Part shown: positions 53,353-64,000 of the stretch, one piece after another
Layout of the letters: each line of letters begins with the position of its first letter
How positions within the stretch are numbered: the stretch's first letter is position 1
Origin: Stachybotrys elegans
Taxonomy: Eukaryota; Ascomycota; Sordariomycetes; Hypocreales; Stachybotryaceae
DNA: 64,000 bases
Assembly: GCA_020746835.1 (NCBI GenBank)
Contig: JAGPNK010000008.1
Location: 1,054,001-1,118,000, forward strand
Direction: 5' to 3'
Notes under the pieces: model-generated
Database searches by the model: none
What the model was told of the DNA's origin: nothing
Seen by the model: the letters and a program-made list of their open reading frames with translations, nothing else
Position numbers and translations under genes: made by a program

Positions 53353-54935
53353 CGTTCTAGGCACGGAGCTACTGCGGGGGAGGCTGACAATAATTGGAGA
53401 AGGACCAGCCCCATGGGGTCACACGGCAGCCGTATCCGAGTGAAACACGAGATGGAGCCGGCAGACAACGTGACGCCAGCACATAGGGCTGAGGAAGATG
53501 GCCAGCATGCGTGTCAGAGCGCCACCAGCTCGGCGCAGCCGTATAGACGGAGGGACGCTGCGCCGACAAGCCGATCATGAGATTGCGTCGGCAAGGGCGC
53601 ATGAATGTATAGAACTAAGCAACTAATTCGGGCCGTTGCAGTACGGCCATCGAGTTGAATGAGTATTTGTGGAATGATGTCGATGATTCTCGGCAACATG
53701 CCGCCTTGGCACCAGTGACGCAGCAGCAGTTTGATCTCGGAACCTCGGATGGTCGCCAGTCGGCAGAAGGACGAAATGCCTCTCTACCATGATGGGTAGA
53801 TGAGGCACCGGCGCGTAGACGCTGTGCTGTCAGACACATCACACATTCCTCTAGCCTGATCAGGGTACCAGTTCGAGACAGCCTCTTCACGAGCACGCGC
53901 ATATTCCATAATATTGCCCCGGCTGACAGACCGCCATGCCAGACTAGAGTGAATCACGACGAGGTAACAACGATAAGTCCAATGTCTCAGGCTGGCTGAC
54001 ACCCGTTTTAGAAGCAGAGAACTGGCGGTCACAGACAAACTGCCAACCGACGCGGGCCGTCGCTCGTATTCAGCCAGACCCCATTGTCGGACCCTTGGGA
54101 CGTTGCTCAGCCCGATATTTTTAGCATCGAAAAACCTGAAAGTGCGGGGGAAGAGAGAGCCATCGTGCCCACCGCCCAATGTCTTTGGCGAGACGCGAGA
54201 CCGAGGAGGAAGCACTTTGCCATAATGGGCTAACTGGTCAGGTAGTGACGATGAGAGGCTTGAGGATGACGCCTAGTGTGGTCAACCACCACTCGGGCGC
54301 CACGCAATTCTGTCTTGGAACGTTGCGCGAGAGGTAGACGTTTAGCTAACGGGTTAGGTCGGATCGGAAAGTCGAGAGAGGGCGCAGGCCGGTCTCATCC
54401 GCCATGTGGTCGTTGGAATTTCATGGCCTAATAATGGAGTAGGAGGCTTGCGGCGACGCCGCCAGCCACGAGGCAGTGGGAGGAGAAAGAGAGTGCGAGG
54501 GCAGGAAACGGCAGCGCCGCCAGCCACGGCGTCTTGACTTGTCGTCATTCGGGCCGCTTTCGTCAGGCAACCTCTCGTCTGTAAGAGGAATAGAGCCTGC
54601 GCGTGGGAAGCGATGGCTGGGAGGCAGAGGCTGATCAGCTCGTGTAAGCCGCCGATGGCACGGCTGACGGGAAAATGGGGCTTGGCAGACTTCGTGTCCG
54701 ATGAAACGAGACAACTTCATGACGGATGAGGAGACTAGGATGCAAAGCTGGATTGATGGGATTTCCTGGGGTATATAAGGGGGCTGTCATCCGGCGTTGA
54801 GGAGGAAGTTTTGGAAGACATCAGCATCCGATTCACTCAGCTTCACTCAGCTTCACTCCAAAGCAACTTTACTCAACCACTTCTCACCAACAACAACTTC
54901 CAACACCAATTTACAAACCACCCAACACCGCAAAC
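53353..54935. other. Intergenic region upstream of secreted-protein gene
   Basis: About 1.6 kb with no supported gene. The right end is a strong-looking promoter (TATA box at 54772, repeated AGCTTCACTC units at 54838-54858 in the leader). Confidence 0.55.
54772..54779 (+). promoter_or_regulatory. TATA box of the secreted-protein gene
   Basis: TATATAAG, 157 bp upstream of the ATG at 54936. Between them is a CA/CT-rich leader with three direct CTTCACTC units (54840-54858), as in highly expressed fungal genes. Confidence 0.6.
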
Positions 54936-55260
54936 ATGCAGGTCCTCTCCATCGTCTTCTCCGCCCTCGTCGCCGTCGCCGCCGCCGCGCCCGGCGGCAG
55001 CCCTCCTGCTCAGGCCTGCAAGCCCGGCACCTATGCCTGCCAGAGCCAGACCGCCTGGGAAGTCTGCAACACGAGCGGCCAGTGGGTTGTAAGTCTCCCA
55101 TTCATCCCCCGCATCCTTTCTTCCTCTGCCTGCATCGTCTTCAGACCACTAACACGACATGATGCAACAGTACGCGGGTACTTGCCCCCCCAACACGGTC
55201 TGCAAGTTTTTCCCGGCCAACCAGAGCCCCTACTGCGTGCCCCCCAGCTACACCATCTAG
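54936..55260 (+). CDS. Small secreted cysteine-rich protein
   Basis: 80 residues from exons 54936-55088 and 55171-55260 (phase 0). A signal peptide (MQVLSIVFSALVAVAAAAP) is followed by a short Pro-rich linker and a compact domain with six Cys: ACKPGTYACQSQTAWEVC, then WVYAGTCPPNTVCKFFPA and SPYCVP. This looks like a small fungal secreted protein, possibly carbohydrate- or chitin-binding, from the spacing of Cys and aromatic residues; the family is not certain. Size, signal peptide and promoter suggest an abundant secreted protein or effector candidate. Confidence 0.8.
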
Positions 55261-56070
55261 AGCAGGGGATCAGGACCCAGCCTATCGGGAACCGATAGCG
55301 ATATACAAGAAAGCGGAGGATGGGTGGGATGGGGGAGAGTTTGGGGGCCGTCTTGGTACGGCACAGCTGTCGCTCCTTTACATAGACCGATGTTCCTCTT
55401 TTTTTTTGTGTTTCTTCTTTCCTTTTTTTCTTTCTTTTGTGCTTATGAGTCTCTACACATAGAGCCTTGACGATCCTTTAACGACAATACAATAAAACAG
55501 ATCTTCCCGGGAACCCAAAAAACCACATCGCCACAATTGTTACCATTTCCAGTGATGTAAGATGAACATGTGAAAGAATTGTGTAAGTTTATTCTTTGTA
55601 TTTATAATATCTGCCTCCCTCTTCCCTCCCCTCCTTATGCAATCAGGTATCTTGAACTCGAATCTCAAAAGGACGAATGATAAACACACACACACGCAAG
55701 AGCGACTACAGATGAAGAAAAAGAAGAGAGAGAGAGAAAGAGAAGAGAGAGAAAGACAAGAGAGAGAAAAAAAAGAAGATTTTAAAAAGCAATGCTGCGC
55801 GCCTCCCTTTCGCCGATGATGGATTATGGGTTTCCCTCCTTGGTATGCTGGCTTCCCTCCCGTCTCCCCCGTCCCCCTTTGCGTTTCGTGGGCGTATTAC
55901 ACGTGGCATGTAGCGTTTTGTCGTTGCTTTGCATCGTTGGATGTCGTAGACGGCTCGTCGTGGGTGCATCTTTGTCGTTTTTTTTTTTCCTTTGCCATAA
56001 GATTTAATGTTTCGGTCCCTTTTCTTTCCCTCTCTTACTCATTTTTAATTGGTGTTTTTTTTTCTGTCGT
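55261..56070. other. Convergent 3' intergenic region
   Basis: No supported gene. T-rich and GA-rich tracts, including an AGAGAGAAA-type run at 55724-55775 and a poly-T run at 55979-55988. Confidence 0.6.
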
Positions 56071-56862
56071 TTATTTCACAGGCCAGTTCTTGTTGAAGAC
56101 GATGCTGCTCCCGCTCGCGCCGCGGGCCACCTCGTCGTCGCTGAGGAAGAGGATGTACTTGGCGACGGTCTTGGGGACGAGGTTGGTCTCGTTGGCAATG
56201 TAGCCCGGGCACAGGCCCTGGGCGAACATGAGGGAGTCGCGGCTGTAGGGGCCCTCGAAGGCGTCGAGCCAGTTGGTGTGCTCGGTGGCGCCGGGCATGA
56301 GGGCGATGCACCAGATGCCCTTGCGGCCGTAGAAGCCGGCCGTGTTCTTGGTCAGGCCGACGAGGCCGTGCTGGGAGGCGGTGAAGGCGGCGCCGCCCAT
56401 CATGCCGTGGTGGGAGCCCGAGGAGCCGATGTTGATGATGGTGCCGCCCTTGCCGAGGGCCTCGAAGCGCTGGACGGCGTGCTTGGTGACGAGGAAAGGG
56501 CCGGTGAGGTTGACGGCCATGATGCGGTCCCAGTTGGCGCGGTCGAGGGCGGCGGCGGGCTCAAACTGGTCCATGACGCCGGCGTTGTTGACGACGACGT
56601 CGAGGCCGCCAAAGTGCGCCGTGGCGTTGGCCATGAGGCTCTTGACAGACTCCTCGTCGGTGACGTCGGCGTGGACGACGAGGGTGCGCTTGTCGCCGAA
56701 GCGGTCCGACAGCTCGTTCTGCACGTCGACGAGGCGCTCCATGTTGATGTCGCAGACGACCACGTTGGCGCCGGCCTCGAGGTACGCCTCGGCCGTGGCG
56801 CGCCCGATGCCGCCTCCCGAGCCCGTCACGATGACAACCTTGCCCTGCAGCGACGACGACAT
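56071..56862 (-). CDS. Short-chain dehydrogenase/reductase with altered active site
   Basis: Single-exon classical SDR of 263 residues. The Rossmann motif TGSGGGIG, the Asp of VVVCDINMERL (suggesting NAD), HADVTDE and NNAGV are all intact. The catalytic Ser region is IINIGSSGSHHG. At the YxxxK position the protein reads AAFTASQHGLVGLTK, so Phe replaces the catalytic Tyr and Gln replaces Lys. The fold and cofactor site seem kept while the usual chemistry should be lost or changed. The segment GLVGLTKNTAGFYGRKGIWC is family-typical, so the alignment there is secure. Either a pseudoenzyme or an enzyme with other chemistry. Confidence 0.85.
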   Translation of the reverse strand: MSSSLQGKVVIVTGSGGGIGRATAEAYLEAGANVVVCDINMERLVDVQNELSDRFGDKRTLVVHADVTDEESVKSLMANATAHFGGLDVVVNNAGVMDQFEPAAALDRANWDRIMAVNLTGPFLVTKHAVQRFEALGKGGTIINIGSSGSHHGMMGGAAFTASQHGLVGLTKNTAGFYGRKGIWCIALMPGATEHTNWLDAFEGPYSRDSLMFAQGLCPGYIANETNLVPKTVAKYILFLSDDEVARGASGSSIVFNKNWPVK

Positions 56863-58564
56863 GGCGGGCGGGCGGTTGTTTGCTGGGTTACGAGGAGGTA
56901 GTGGGTGGTGCTGGACGGGTTGAGCTGAGAGGAAGAGAAGACGATGGTGGTCTGTTCAAAGGTGGGAGGGCAGGGCAGTGCGAGGCAACGGCAGCACGGC
57001 ACCTAGGACGGGCAGGCTGTGGTAATAGCAGAGCAGAGCAGAGCAATGCAATGCACCCCAAGGGAGGAAAAGAGAATGGGGATGGCAATCTAGGACGGGG
57101 GGGGAGGGGGGTGGGAGAGCGGAACGTGCTTCGAGGAATATATATCTAGTAGTATCTACGGAGTATCTACTAATCATTTATAGCTATCAACATCAAATCA
57201 TCTGCAGTCCCTCATTTTACACACTACGGCAGCTCTTTATGCAGCACCTACTTGTCACCCACCTCTCCCTCTCTTTCTCGTCCTATCCTATCAATTATCT
57301 CCCCCCATCCTCTTCTTCTTTCTTCTTCTTCTTCTTCTCCCACCCGCCCCTCTTGTCATTTGCCTCAAGTGGCCCACGGCCCATCTTGGAAATGCCTGTC
57401 ACCCCACCCCCCTCGGCCGCTTCTCACTAGCACTGCCGGATCCCTGTCGGGTGCCGGGAGGAGAATTTCTTTGCTTTTTTTCCCTTCTTTGTGCATTTCT
57501 TTCCTCCCTCTTTTCTGACAGGCACCCCACGGAGCACGTTCTCGGCAGGAGGGGAGGGGGGAAGAGGATTCTTACGCAGCATCTGGATGCTTGGCCTGCA
57601 TTCGCGGCAGATGCTATTCTTACCGCGAGAAAAATCTCCTGGGCTCCCCCGGCCCAATGTCGTAGCTGCTGCTGCACAGGTAAAGTATGTTAAGTAGTAT
57701 TAAGACGGAGGTACGGACTACTAAGTGCTTTCAAATCAGTCAACCCCAGCCCCCTTTCCCACCCCCTCCCCCCCTTCTTTCACCGTTCGTCCCGCTTAGG
57801 GCTGTTAAAGCCAGCCCTTGCTACGCTGGGTTTAGTAGCTGGGTGAGCCGGTGCAGCCAGTCGCTTGCGCGAGCCATAGAACCATGGAACAACAACAACC
57901 ATGCCAAGGCCCGTCACGGCGGCCCTGGCATGGCCTACTTCTCGAAACGTACTAAAGCCGCCCACACGCAGTGCTGGTTGTTGGTCGTTGGGCGGTGGCT
58001 GCATGCTTCCGCCGTCGGGAGCGACATCCGAAGTCAAACCAACAGCTCCAGGCGGCGCTTATTTCCTTCCCGTTGTCAGACCGGTTCAACGCCGAACTTG
58101 GTTGTATCCAGCTAGATTCTGTCTAACATCGACTACAGCACAGTAGTGGTATATCATCCATCCCCCCTGGATCCGGCCCTCGTGACTCTGGTGCCCTGAC
58201 ATGGTCATCCCTCCTCTTGACCGACTTATGAAGCAAGCCCCTTGCCTTAATCCCGTGCGCGGCCGAAACGACGTGGAAAATAGAGAAGAAAACCCCCCCA
58301 ACCGAGAAGAAAGAGGGGCGCAAAAGCTCGAATAACGCCGGTCCCCTGCCCGCCCTGCGCTGTCCATGCGCTGTACCGCGCGCGCTGGCTGCTCCATCGT
58401 CGACTTGTCGTCGCTCGCTGTTCCTCTAGCCCATGCATCCGTCCGAAAACGATCCAATCCAAATCCGATCAAATAGCCTAGCGTCATCCGCCACCAGCAT
58501 CATGTGAACCGCCCGCTGCCATCAAGGCTCACCGCCCCAGCAAGGGTGCTGGTGCCGCAATTCG
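56863..58564. other. Intergenic region
   Basis: About 1.7 kb with no supported gene: SDR promoter, CT-rich strip (57296-57340), G-runs at 57098-57112 and 3' flank of the phosphoesterase gene. Confidence 0.55.
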
Positions 58565-60489
58565 TCAACAATCTCCATCCCAGTTGTTCTTGATCCACTC
58601 TGCCAGCTTGTAGGTCAACGTCCCCTCCATGTAGTCCTTGACGTCCGCCTCCGTGTAGTCCCCACCGCTGAACTTGAGCGCCGGCAACACCCATGGCTGC
58701 ACAAAGTCAATGAAGACCACGTCCACCGTCTCCGGCGAGCCCTCCTTGGGGAATTCAATCTCCGCCTGGATGCAGTTGGGGATCGAATGAAACTTGATGG
58801 CCTGGTGCACCGTATCGTCACCGTCGCTGCCAAGGTCGTCCTTGGTGGTGTAGCCACTGATAAGAGTGGGTTCCGACGCCTCGCCGAGTGGCTCCTGGAC
58901 ATTCCGGAGCTCTAGCCTCTGCTGCTCCTCCTCCTGCTCCTCCTCCTCCGCTGTCTCATTTCCTTGCTCTTCCTCTACGACAATGCCATGGCTGTGAGAC
59001 ATTTGCTCGGGCAGGTCCAGGAACCGGTGGTCGAGCGCCTCGCCAAAGATGCGGCTCCCGCTGTTGAGGATGGGGAGAACCTTGGAGGCGATGCTGTAGG
59101 GCACATCCGGGATGTACTTGAAGGTGCTGGTGAAGGGGCTCACAATGTAGGTGCTGTCGCGGGTAAACTTGCCCTTGAAGATGTCGAATCGGATGCCGCC
59201 GCTGTTCATAATGGCAATCCTCGACTTGCCCTTGCGCTCCTCATTGACGACCACCTGGGGAAAGACCTCATCCTGGATCCATGAGTATATGTTGTCCTTG
59301 CTGGGGAACTGGGCTCGGCTCATCCACAGAGTGCGGGGCGCGCATCCAAACGTGTAGTCGAGATCGAGAGCCTTGCGCGCACGGGTGATGGAGGCGCTGA
59401 CCTTTTGGCCGTGTTCGGTGGGGAACGTGCTCGCGTTGCGGTTAGTGTGGTGGTACATGCCGAAGAGGTTATTATCAATATATCGGCGGCTGAAGGAAAT
59501 GGAGGCCTCGGCAGACACATCGTCCGTCGACCGCTTCGACTTGCCCTTGATGCCGTCCACGGACATCCAGCCAATCGTCTCCAAGTAGCGGCCCGAGGCC
59601 ATGGCAAAGGCGCGAGAGTCGAAGCTACGGGCGTCTCGGACGTGGGCATGGCCACCAAAAAAGACAATGGGCGTGTTCCAGTCCTCGTTGCGCATGGCAT
59701 CGAAGATGGTCTCGTACTCCTTCATGCGCATGCCGACGTGGCCGATGACGATGAAGACGTCGGGCTTAAGCAGCATGGCTTCCTTGAACCAGTCCTCCTT
59801 GATTGTCTCGGCGACAGGCTGGACGACGGTGTTGTTGGCGTTGCCGGTGAAGTCGAAGATGAAGCCAAAGGCAACTACGTCAAGCCCCTGGTTCTTGGTC
59901 TTGAAGCGGCGGTATCGCTGAGCCATGGGATGGCGCTCGCCCGAGGTCGGGTCGATGTAGTCGAGGTTCGAGGCGATGTAGTTGTCCTTGTAGTGGGGAA
60001 CCGTGGTGTTATTCTCGCGGTCGGCCGAGTACCGCTGATACAGCTCGTGGTTCCCGGTGCATATGAGGTCGATGCGCTGCTCGGCAAAGATGTCGTACTG
60101 GAAGAGGCCCTTGGGGGAGGAGGCATCGTATAGGCCGTTGCCCTCGACGCGATCGCCGGTATCGATGAGTAGAAGATCGACGCCCTTGTCGTCAGCATCT
60201 TTTCGCATGTGCTCCGCAAAGGAAACATAGTCGCCCCAGTCGGCCGAGTACTGCGGTCTGGATGGCTTGTTAGTACGAGGGGGAGGTGGTGGCCATGAGG
60301 GGTCGCGAGAGCAACGCACTCGAGCAGATGGCCGCCCAGCCAGCCGTGGGTGTCGGTAGTATGTAGGAAGTTGAGTTGGCCCCAGGTCAGGTCGCGCATG
60401 GGAGCAGCGACTGGCTCTACGGCACCGGGCTGCGAGGCCTTGGCGACTATGGCCAGGGAGGCGCCCAAGAGGGTGCTTCGTGGGATCAT
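58565..60489 (-). CDS. Secreted calcineurin-like phosphoesterase / 5'-nucleotidase-like
   Basis: 620 residues from exons 60489-60320 and 60257-58565 (phase 2). A signal peptide (MIPRSTLLGASLAIVAKAS) is followed by the metallophosphatase motifs LHTTDTHGWLGG, LLLIDTGDRVEGNG, TGNHELY, VIGHVGMR and FFGGHAHVRD, which supply the two-metal site. The C-terminal half has MNSGGIRFDIFKGKFTRDS and SPFTSTFKYIPDVP, as in the 5'-nucleotidase C-terminal domain. A Glu-rich insertion (EEEQGNETAEEEEQEEEQQR) precedes the last domain. It resembles the uncharacterised yeast YHR202W type. It probably acts on phosphate esters in the vacuole or outside the cell; the substrate is unknown. Confidence 0.82.
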
Positions 60490-62468
60490 GTTGGTTGTGT
60501 GTGTCTCTCTCTCTCGTATATGCGGATGAATGCGAGGGACCAGACCCCTGGTCAGGAGCAGGAAGAGCCAAGAGGTACTGAGGATGCGGTGGAGAAGAAG
60601 ATGATACCGAGACCGGACCTGGTAGGTGAAAAGGGGGATGTCGAGTGATGATGCTGATGGTGTTGTTGTTGAGATTGAGACAGCTGTTGATAAGGTACCC
60701 AGCGTCTGCACGTCGGGTTCATGTCAGGTACCCGTGTGACTTGTGACTGTGGCGGTGACATCAGTGGATGCCTGGGGATAGTGGGTCTCCCAGGAACCAC
60801 CACAGAAGTACTCCCAGCATGCAACGTGGTACGTAGGTACGGATACTGCACACACATTCTGCAGACTATTGGTCCCTATAGCACCTATCCTCAATTTCAA
60901 TGTATCGCCTTTTCGAGAGATAGGACGGCCAGGTGCGCTTGGCCATCCAGGTCCTCATCCCTCACCAGCCACGCCACCAGCCACGGATGGTTAGCGTGCG
61001 TACGGGCAGATACTAACTAACTCAACTACTTGTACGTGCATGTCATTGGTGGATGGAAGGAGGAAGACTGCCTGTTTTGTCGCATAAAGTCGAGGAAATG
61101 AGAGATGGAATAAAACATGTCAAAAGCTTGGTTTATTCTTGGTTTCATAACCGTATGGCCCTATGTACCTGTCCATTCTGCCGCTCCTTCACTGCAGGGG
61201 CCACGCCGACAGGGGTCCGATTATGACACAGACTACATACGAACGCACTTATCCAAATTGGCACATTTTGACGTCTATTTAGGTGGCCCAACATACTAAT
61301 CATTTCGGAAGCATCATCGACCCAGCCAAATGTTCAACGTCGGCCCATCTATCGCCCCGACCCCTTTGTTAACGTGCGTACGTAGGCCAATCATTTTACA
61401 GGCCCTGTGGAGTCTATGCTTGAGCGAAGGAACGTCTATCTAGGACCAGGGATGGTGAAAACCCGGTATCGCACCTATAGGACAGCCGGATGTCTCCTCT
61501 GTGCGTCAACTGAGGTGGTTGACGGGCCTTCCGCGGGGGTCAATCTATTCTCGGTTTAGACTCCTATCATCAAAATTTCCACATCCGCATTCGTGCTATA
61601 TATACATATATACATATATATATGTATGTGTGTATGTTCCTTTCCAGCGCACTCTTATGTCTATTTGACCCTCACCCGTGTCTGCCCTACTGCCTCACCC
61701 TTATCTCGTCCCTTGTCTATCGATTAGAAAACATGGTCGCAGCATGTTGCCCAATTGGGAACTATATGCAGCCTGAGAACAGGCTAATGATAGGCGTACA
61801 CGGCATCGACTCCACCCACCTTGTCGTCCCGTCTCATTCACCAATGTCCTCTGGTATAAAAGACAACTCCTATTGTGGCAGATTGGCTCATCTAACAGAT
61901 TGTGCGCAGACACCCGAAATCAAAGAACCTCGCCCGGCGTAATTGCCGCCAAGTCCGAGGCCGAGTGTTTCGACCGGCTGCGCAAGGAACTCGGCGAGCT
62001 GGGTGATCGCGACGCCACCCAAGTCACCGCCCAGGCTTCAGAAAACAGCCCAAGCGCTTTGCAAACAAACCCGGATGGTAAGCGGATGCAGCTCCTTCTT
62101 CCCGAGTCTGGGGTCATGTTAATAGGGAAGATGCAGCGAGGCGTCCCGGACACCATTTCACATCCACCAATATCCTCATCGCCAGGACGATACGTACCGC
62201 CATGGCGGGCATACAACCTCCAACGCGGTGATGAGACGGGAAACAAGCACAGTGCTGGCACGGTAATACTGGAAGATGATATGGCGTATGAAGGGAAACA
62301 CGGGAAGGATTGGATACACATGGCTAAAATACACGATTTCATTAACAGCAGCGGCTCTTGTCGTAGAGCTTACGTTTCGGTTTTTTTTTTTTCTTCCCTT
62401 TCTCTCCCTTGGGAATATGATTGTTATACGCGGTTCATGCTGCCTTACACTACATCACCAAGACTTGT
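60490..62468. other. Intergenic region
   Basis: About 2 kb with no firm gene. An alternating AT/ATAC tract lies at 61598-61635. A GC-rich piece at about 61930-62080 reads VIAAKSEAECFDRLRKELGE and may be an isolated exon or gene fragment, but no start, splice partner or family could be found. Confidence 0.4.
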
Positions 62469-62478
62469 CTACGTAGAT

Positions 62479-62632
62479 GTTTGATGAGTAGGGTGCGTGC
62501 AGTGAGGAAAAAAGAACAGTAGTATATATAAATAGTGGCCTTGCTACCCGCAGGACCCAAGAACAGAGTCAAACAATGAAGGGATCGTCAGATGGCATCA
62601 CTCGTTGGCCGGAGCCAGAGAACAACGAGGGG
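62479..62632 (-). mobile_element. Retroposon-like element, family 2 copy B
   Basis: Matches the left 140 bp of the insertion at 19131-19541 (shared blocks GGAAAAAAGAACA, GTGGCCTTGCTACCCGCAGG and CAAACAATGAAGGGATCGTC), with a small AT-rich insertion. It is flanked by a 10-bp direct repeat CTACGTAGAT (62469-62478 and 62633-62642), a likely target duplication. Shorter than copy A at the right end, so probably 5'-truncated. Confidence 0.6.
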
Positions 62633-62642
62633 CTACGTAGAT

Positions 62643-64000
62643 TTTTAATACTGTCGAGTAGAATATAGCGATGATGGTGGCTGTCATCCAAGACGTTCCA
62701 ACCGATGTCCGGAACAGGGGTAGCGCATCCAGTTCGGCTCGGTATTTGCTTCTTCTGCCGAATGGCCGGATGGACAGAAATCATGCGCCATAACACGCGA
62801 TCAGGCAGACTTGGCCAGGTTGACGATCCTTCCCGCCGAGTCATGATGGTGAGAACGGGTACGCAATCCGAGATCATAGGAGCTAGTAACAAGGGCTATA
62901 AAGCCAACGAGGTATATTACCTCTTTGAATTAGTAATTGCTGGGCGGCTGAGACTGGGCATTCAAATTATCGGCCTTCGGGATGAGTATTAATAATTCAT
63001 TTCCAACAACCAACAATCCAGCAGGATGCAATGCCTACCAAGCCTTGTCACAAAAATCAACGAGTCTGATGGATTTTACACAGTTGGCAAATATCATAGT
63101 AAATGTGTTTCGGGAAGCCACCAATCTAGCCTCTAGCCATCTGATAGGACTTAACCAGGAAAATAAACCTATCGTAGCGCACGCACACGCCCAATATTGG
63201 CTCAGGCGACTCAGCTGCCCACCGTAGACGTGGGATGGCTACAGGGTAGGGTCAGCTACGAAGTGCGGAGACGTTCTTTGAATAATGCCCTCTGTGAGAA
63301 TCCAGCCCCATATTGACGAGAGTATCCCGGGTTACCAGTCTTATCCAATGCCGTTGACCCTGAAGGCTGAGAGGGGAGTGGTGTCTTAAAGCTGTGCTTC
63401 TCATCGGCGACGTGACGCTTGGATATGTGGCACTTCTCGCAGTTCTAAAGATAAACTTTAGCTTGGTGATCTCGTGTCGTGGGAGTCTTGCTGGCAGCTT
63501 TAGGAGTGATCCATCGGACCAGGGCGGACACGGGCCGACCTTCACCTGGAGTCCCGTCCGCGGTAGGTGCGCCTTGGTCCAGATCAGTAGTATCGCCAGC
63601 GGATGTAGTTACACCATAGATATCAAAAGCTTTGCCTGTAAGCGAGTGTAATATTTAATGTCTGAATCCTAGCTGGAAATTTCGACAGAGATTCCAAACC
63701 AATCATGAAAGGCAGCTATAGATAGTTGTATAAAAACTTCAACGATGAGAATGAAGCCAAGATGAGAAACTGTGAGCCCCTTCACAGAATCCCCTCTGCA
63801 ACTCCATCTATCGAGGAGTCGTGGTTGTTTAAGAGTACGTCCTATAGGATAGGACATGTGTAGAACGGTACGGTTGGTGTCAAGACTGCCTAAAAGGAGC
63901 CTTCTCTGATACTGAAGCAAGCCATGGAACGATCGATAGTGACAGGATTGCAGCATTCTGCGATGCGATTCAAGATTCGACCGCGATGAGAGCTTTTGCA
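62643..64000. other. Right flank without a supported gene
   Basis: Short, AT-rich frames on both strands with no domain and no convincing introns. A gene starting beyond the window cannot be excluded. Confidence 0.45.

Noticed and set aside
61873..62484. Plus-strand gene of about 200 residues
   Set aside because: Only about 50 codons in the middle look coding; the ends are low complexity and overlap AT-rich sequence. No family, start or splice partner found.
1..64000. CRISPR arrays, bacterial operons or rRNA genes
   Set aside because: No regularly spaced repeats with spacers and no rRNA-like sequence; gene structure is eukaryotic throughout.

Overview
This is a nuclear contig segment of a filamentous ascomycete (Pezizomycotina, most likely a sordariomycete; the order is inference). 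The signs are dense genes with short 50-140 bp GT-AG introns, fungus-specific families (Zn2Cys6 regulator, LaeA-like methyltransferases, UstYa/DUF3328 proteins, fungal CorA-like and rhodopsin-like membrane proteins) and long, pyrimidine-rich intergenic promoters. Exon structures were worked out by hand from splice sites, reading phase and family motifs.

Layout. (1) 0-3.2 kb: an eroded cytochrome P450 and an intact Zn2Cys6 transcription factor. (2) 4.3-18.5 kb: conserved or housekeeping genes: a battenin/CLN3-family membrane protein, a type II membrane glycosyltransferase-like protein, a coiled-coil protein, a Ser/Pro-rich protein, the pre-rRNA processing WD40 protein IPI3 and the mitochondrial Fe-S LYR protein ISD11. 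(3) 18.5-20.6 kb: a transposable-element landing zone with a retroposon-like insertion inside a coiled-coil ORF and a TIR element with a 9-bp target duplication. (4) 21-27.3 kb: a long acidic repeat protein, a membrane protein, a SINE-like tRNA-derived repeat and a DEDDh RNA exonuclease. (5) 28.3-49.7 kb: an accessory region. (6) 50.4-60.5 kb: EMC1, a small secreted cysteine-rich protein, an SDR with a changed active site and a secreted phosphoesterase. (7) 60.5-64 kb: no supported gene, one retroposon copy.

The most interesting part is 37.1-45.7 kb. It holds a candidate ribosomally made peptide (dikaritin/ustiloxin-like RiPP) gene cluster. A 158-residue precursor has a signal peptide and six tandem cores of the form (R/N)(V/I)IYPDY, each followed by an Arg-Arg kexin site. 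It is followed by three genes of the UstYa (DUF3328) oxidase family, each with two HxxHC motifs, then an O-methyltransferase and a cytochrome P450. The expected logic is secretion-pathway entry of the precursor, KEX2-type cutting at RR, oxidative cyclisation of Tyr/Ile-containing cores by the UstYa proteins, and decoration by the methyltransferase and P450. No tyrosinase, PKS or NRPS was seen. Nearby accessory genes (LaeA-like methyltransferase, a second P450, a CorA-like protein, a rhodopsin-like membrane protein, a GNAT acetyltransferase) and three gene relics (rhodopsin-like, alpha/beta hydrolase, dienelactone hydrolase) mark the region as fast-evolving; whether the flanking intact genes belong to the pathway is not shown by sequence.
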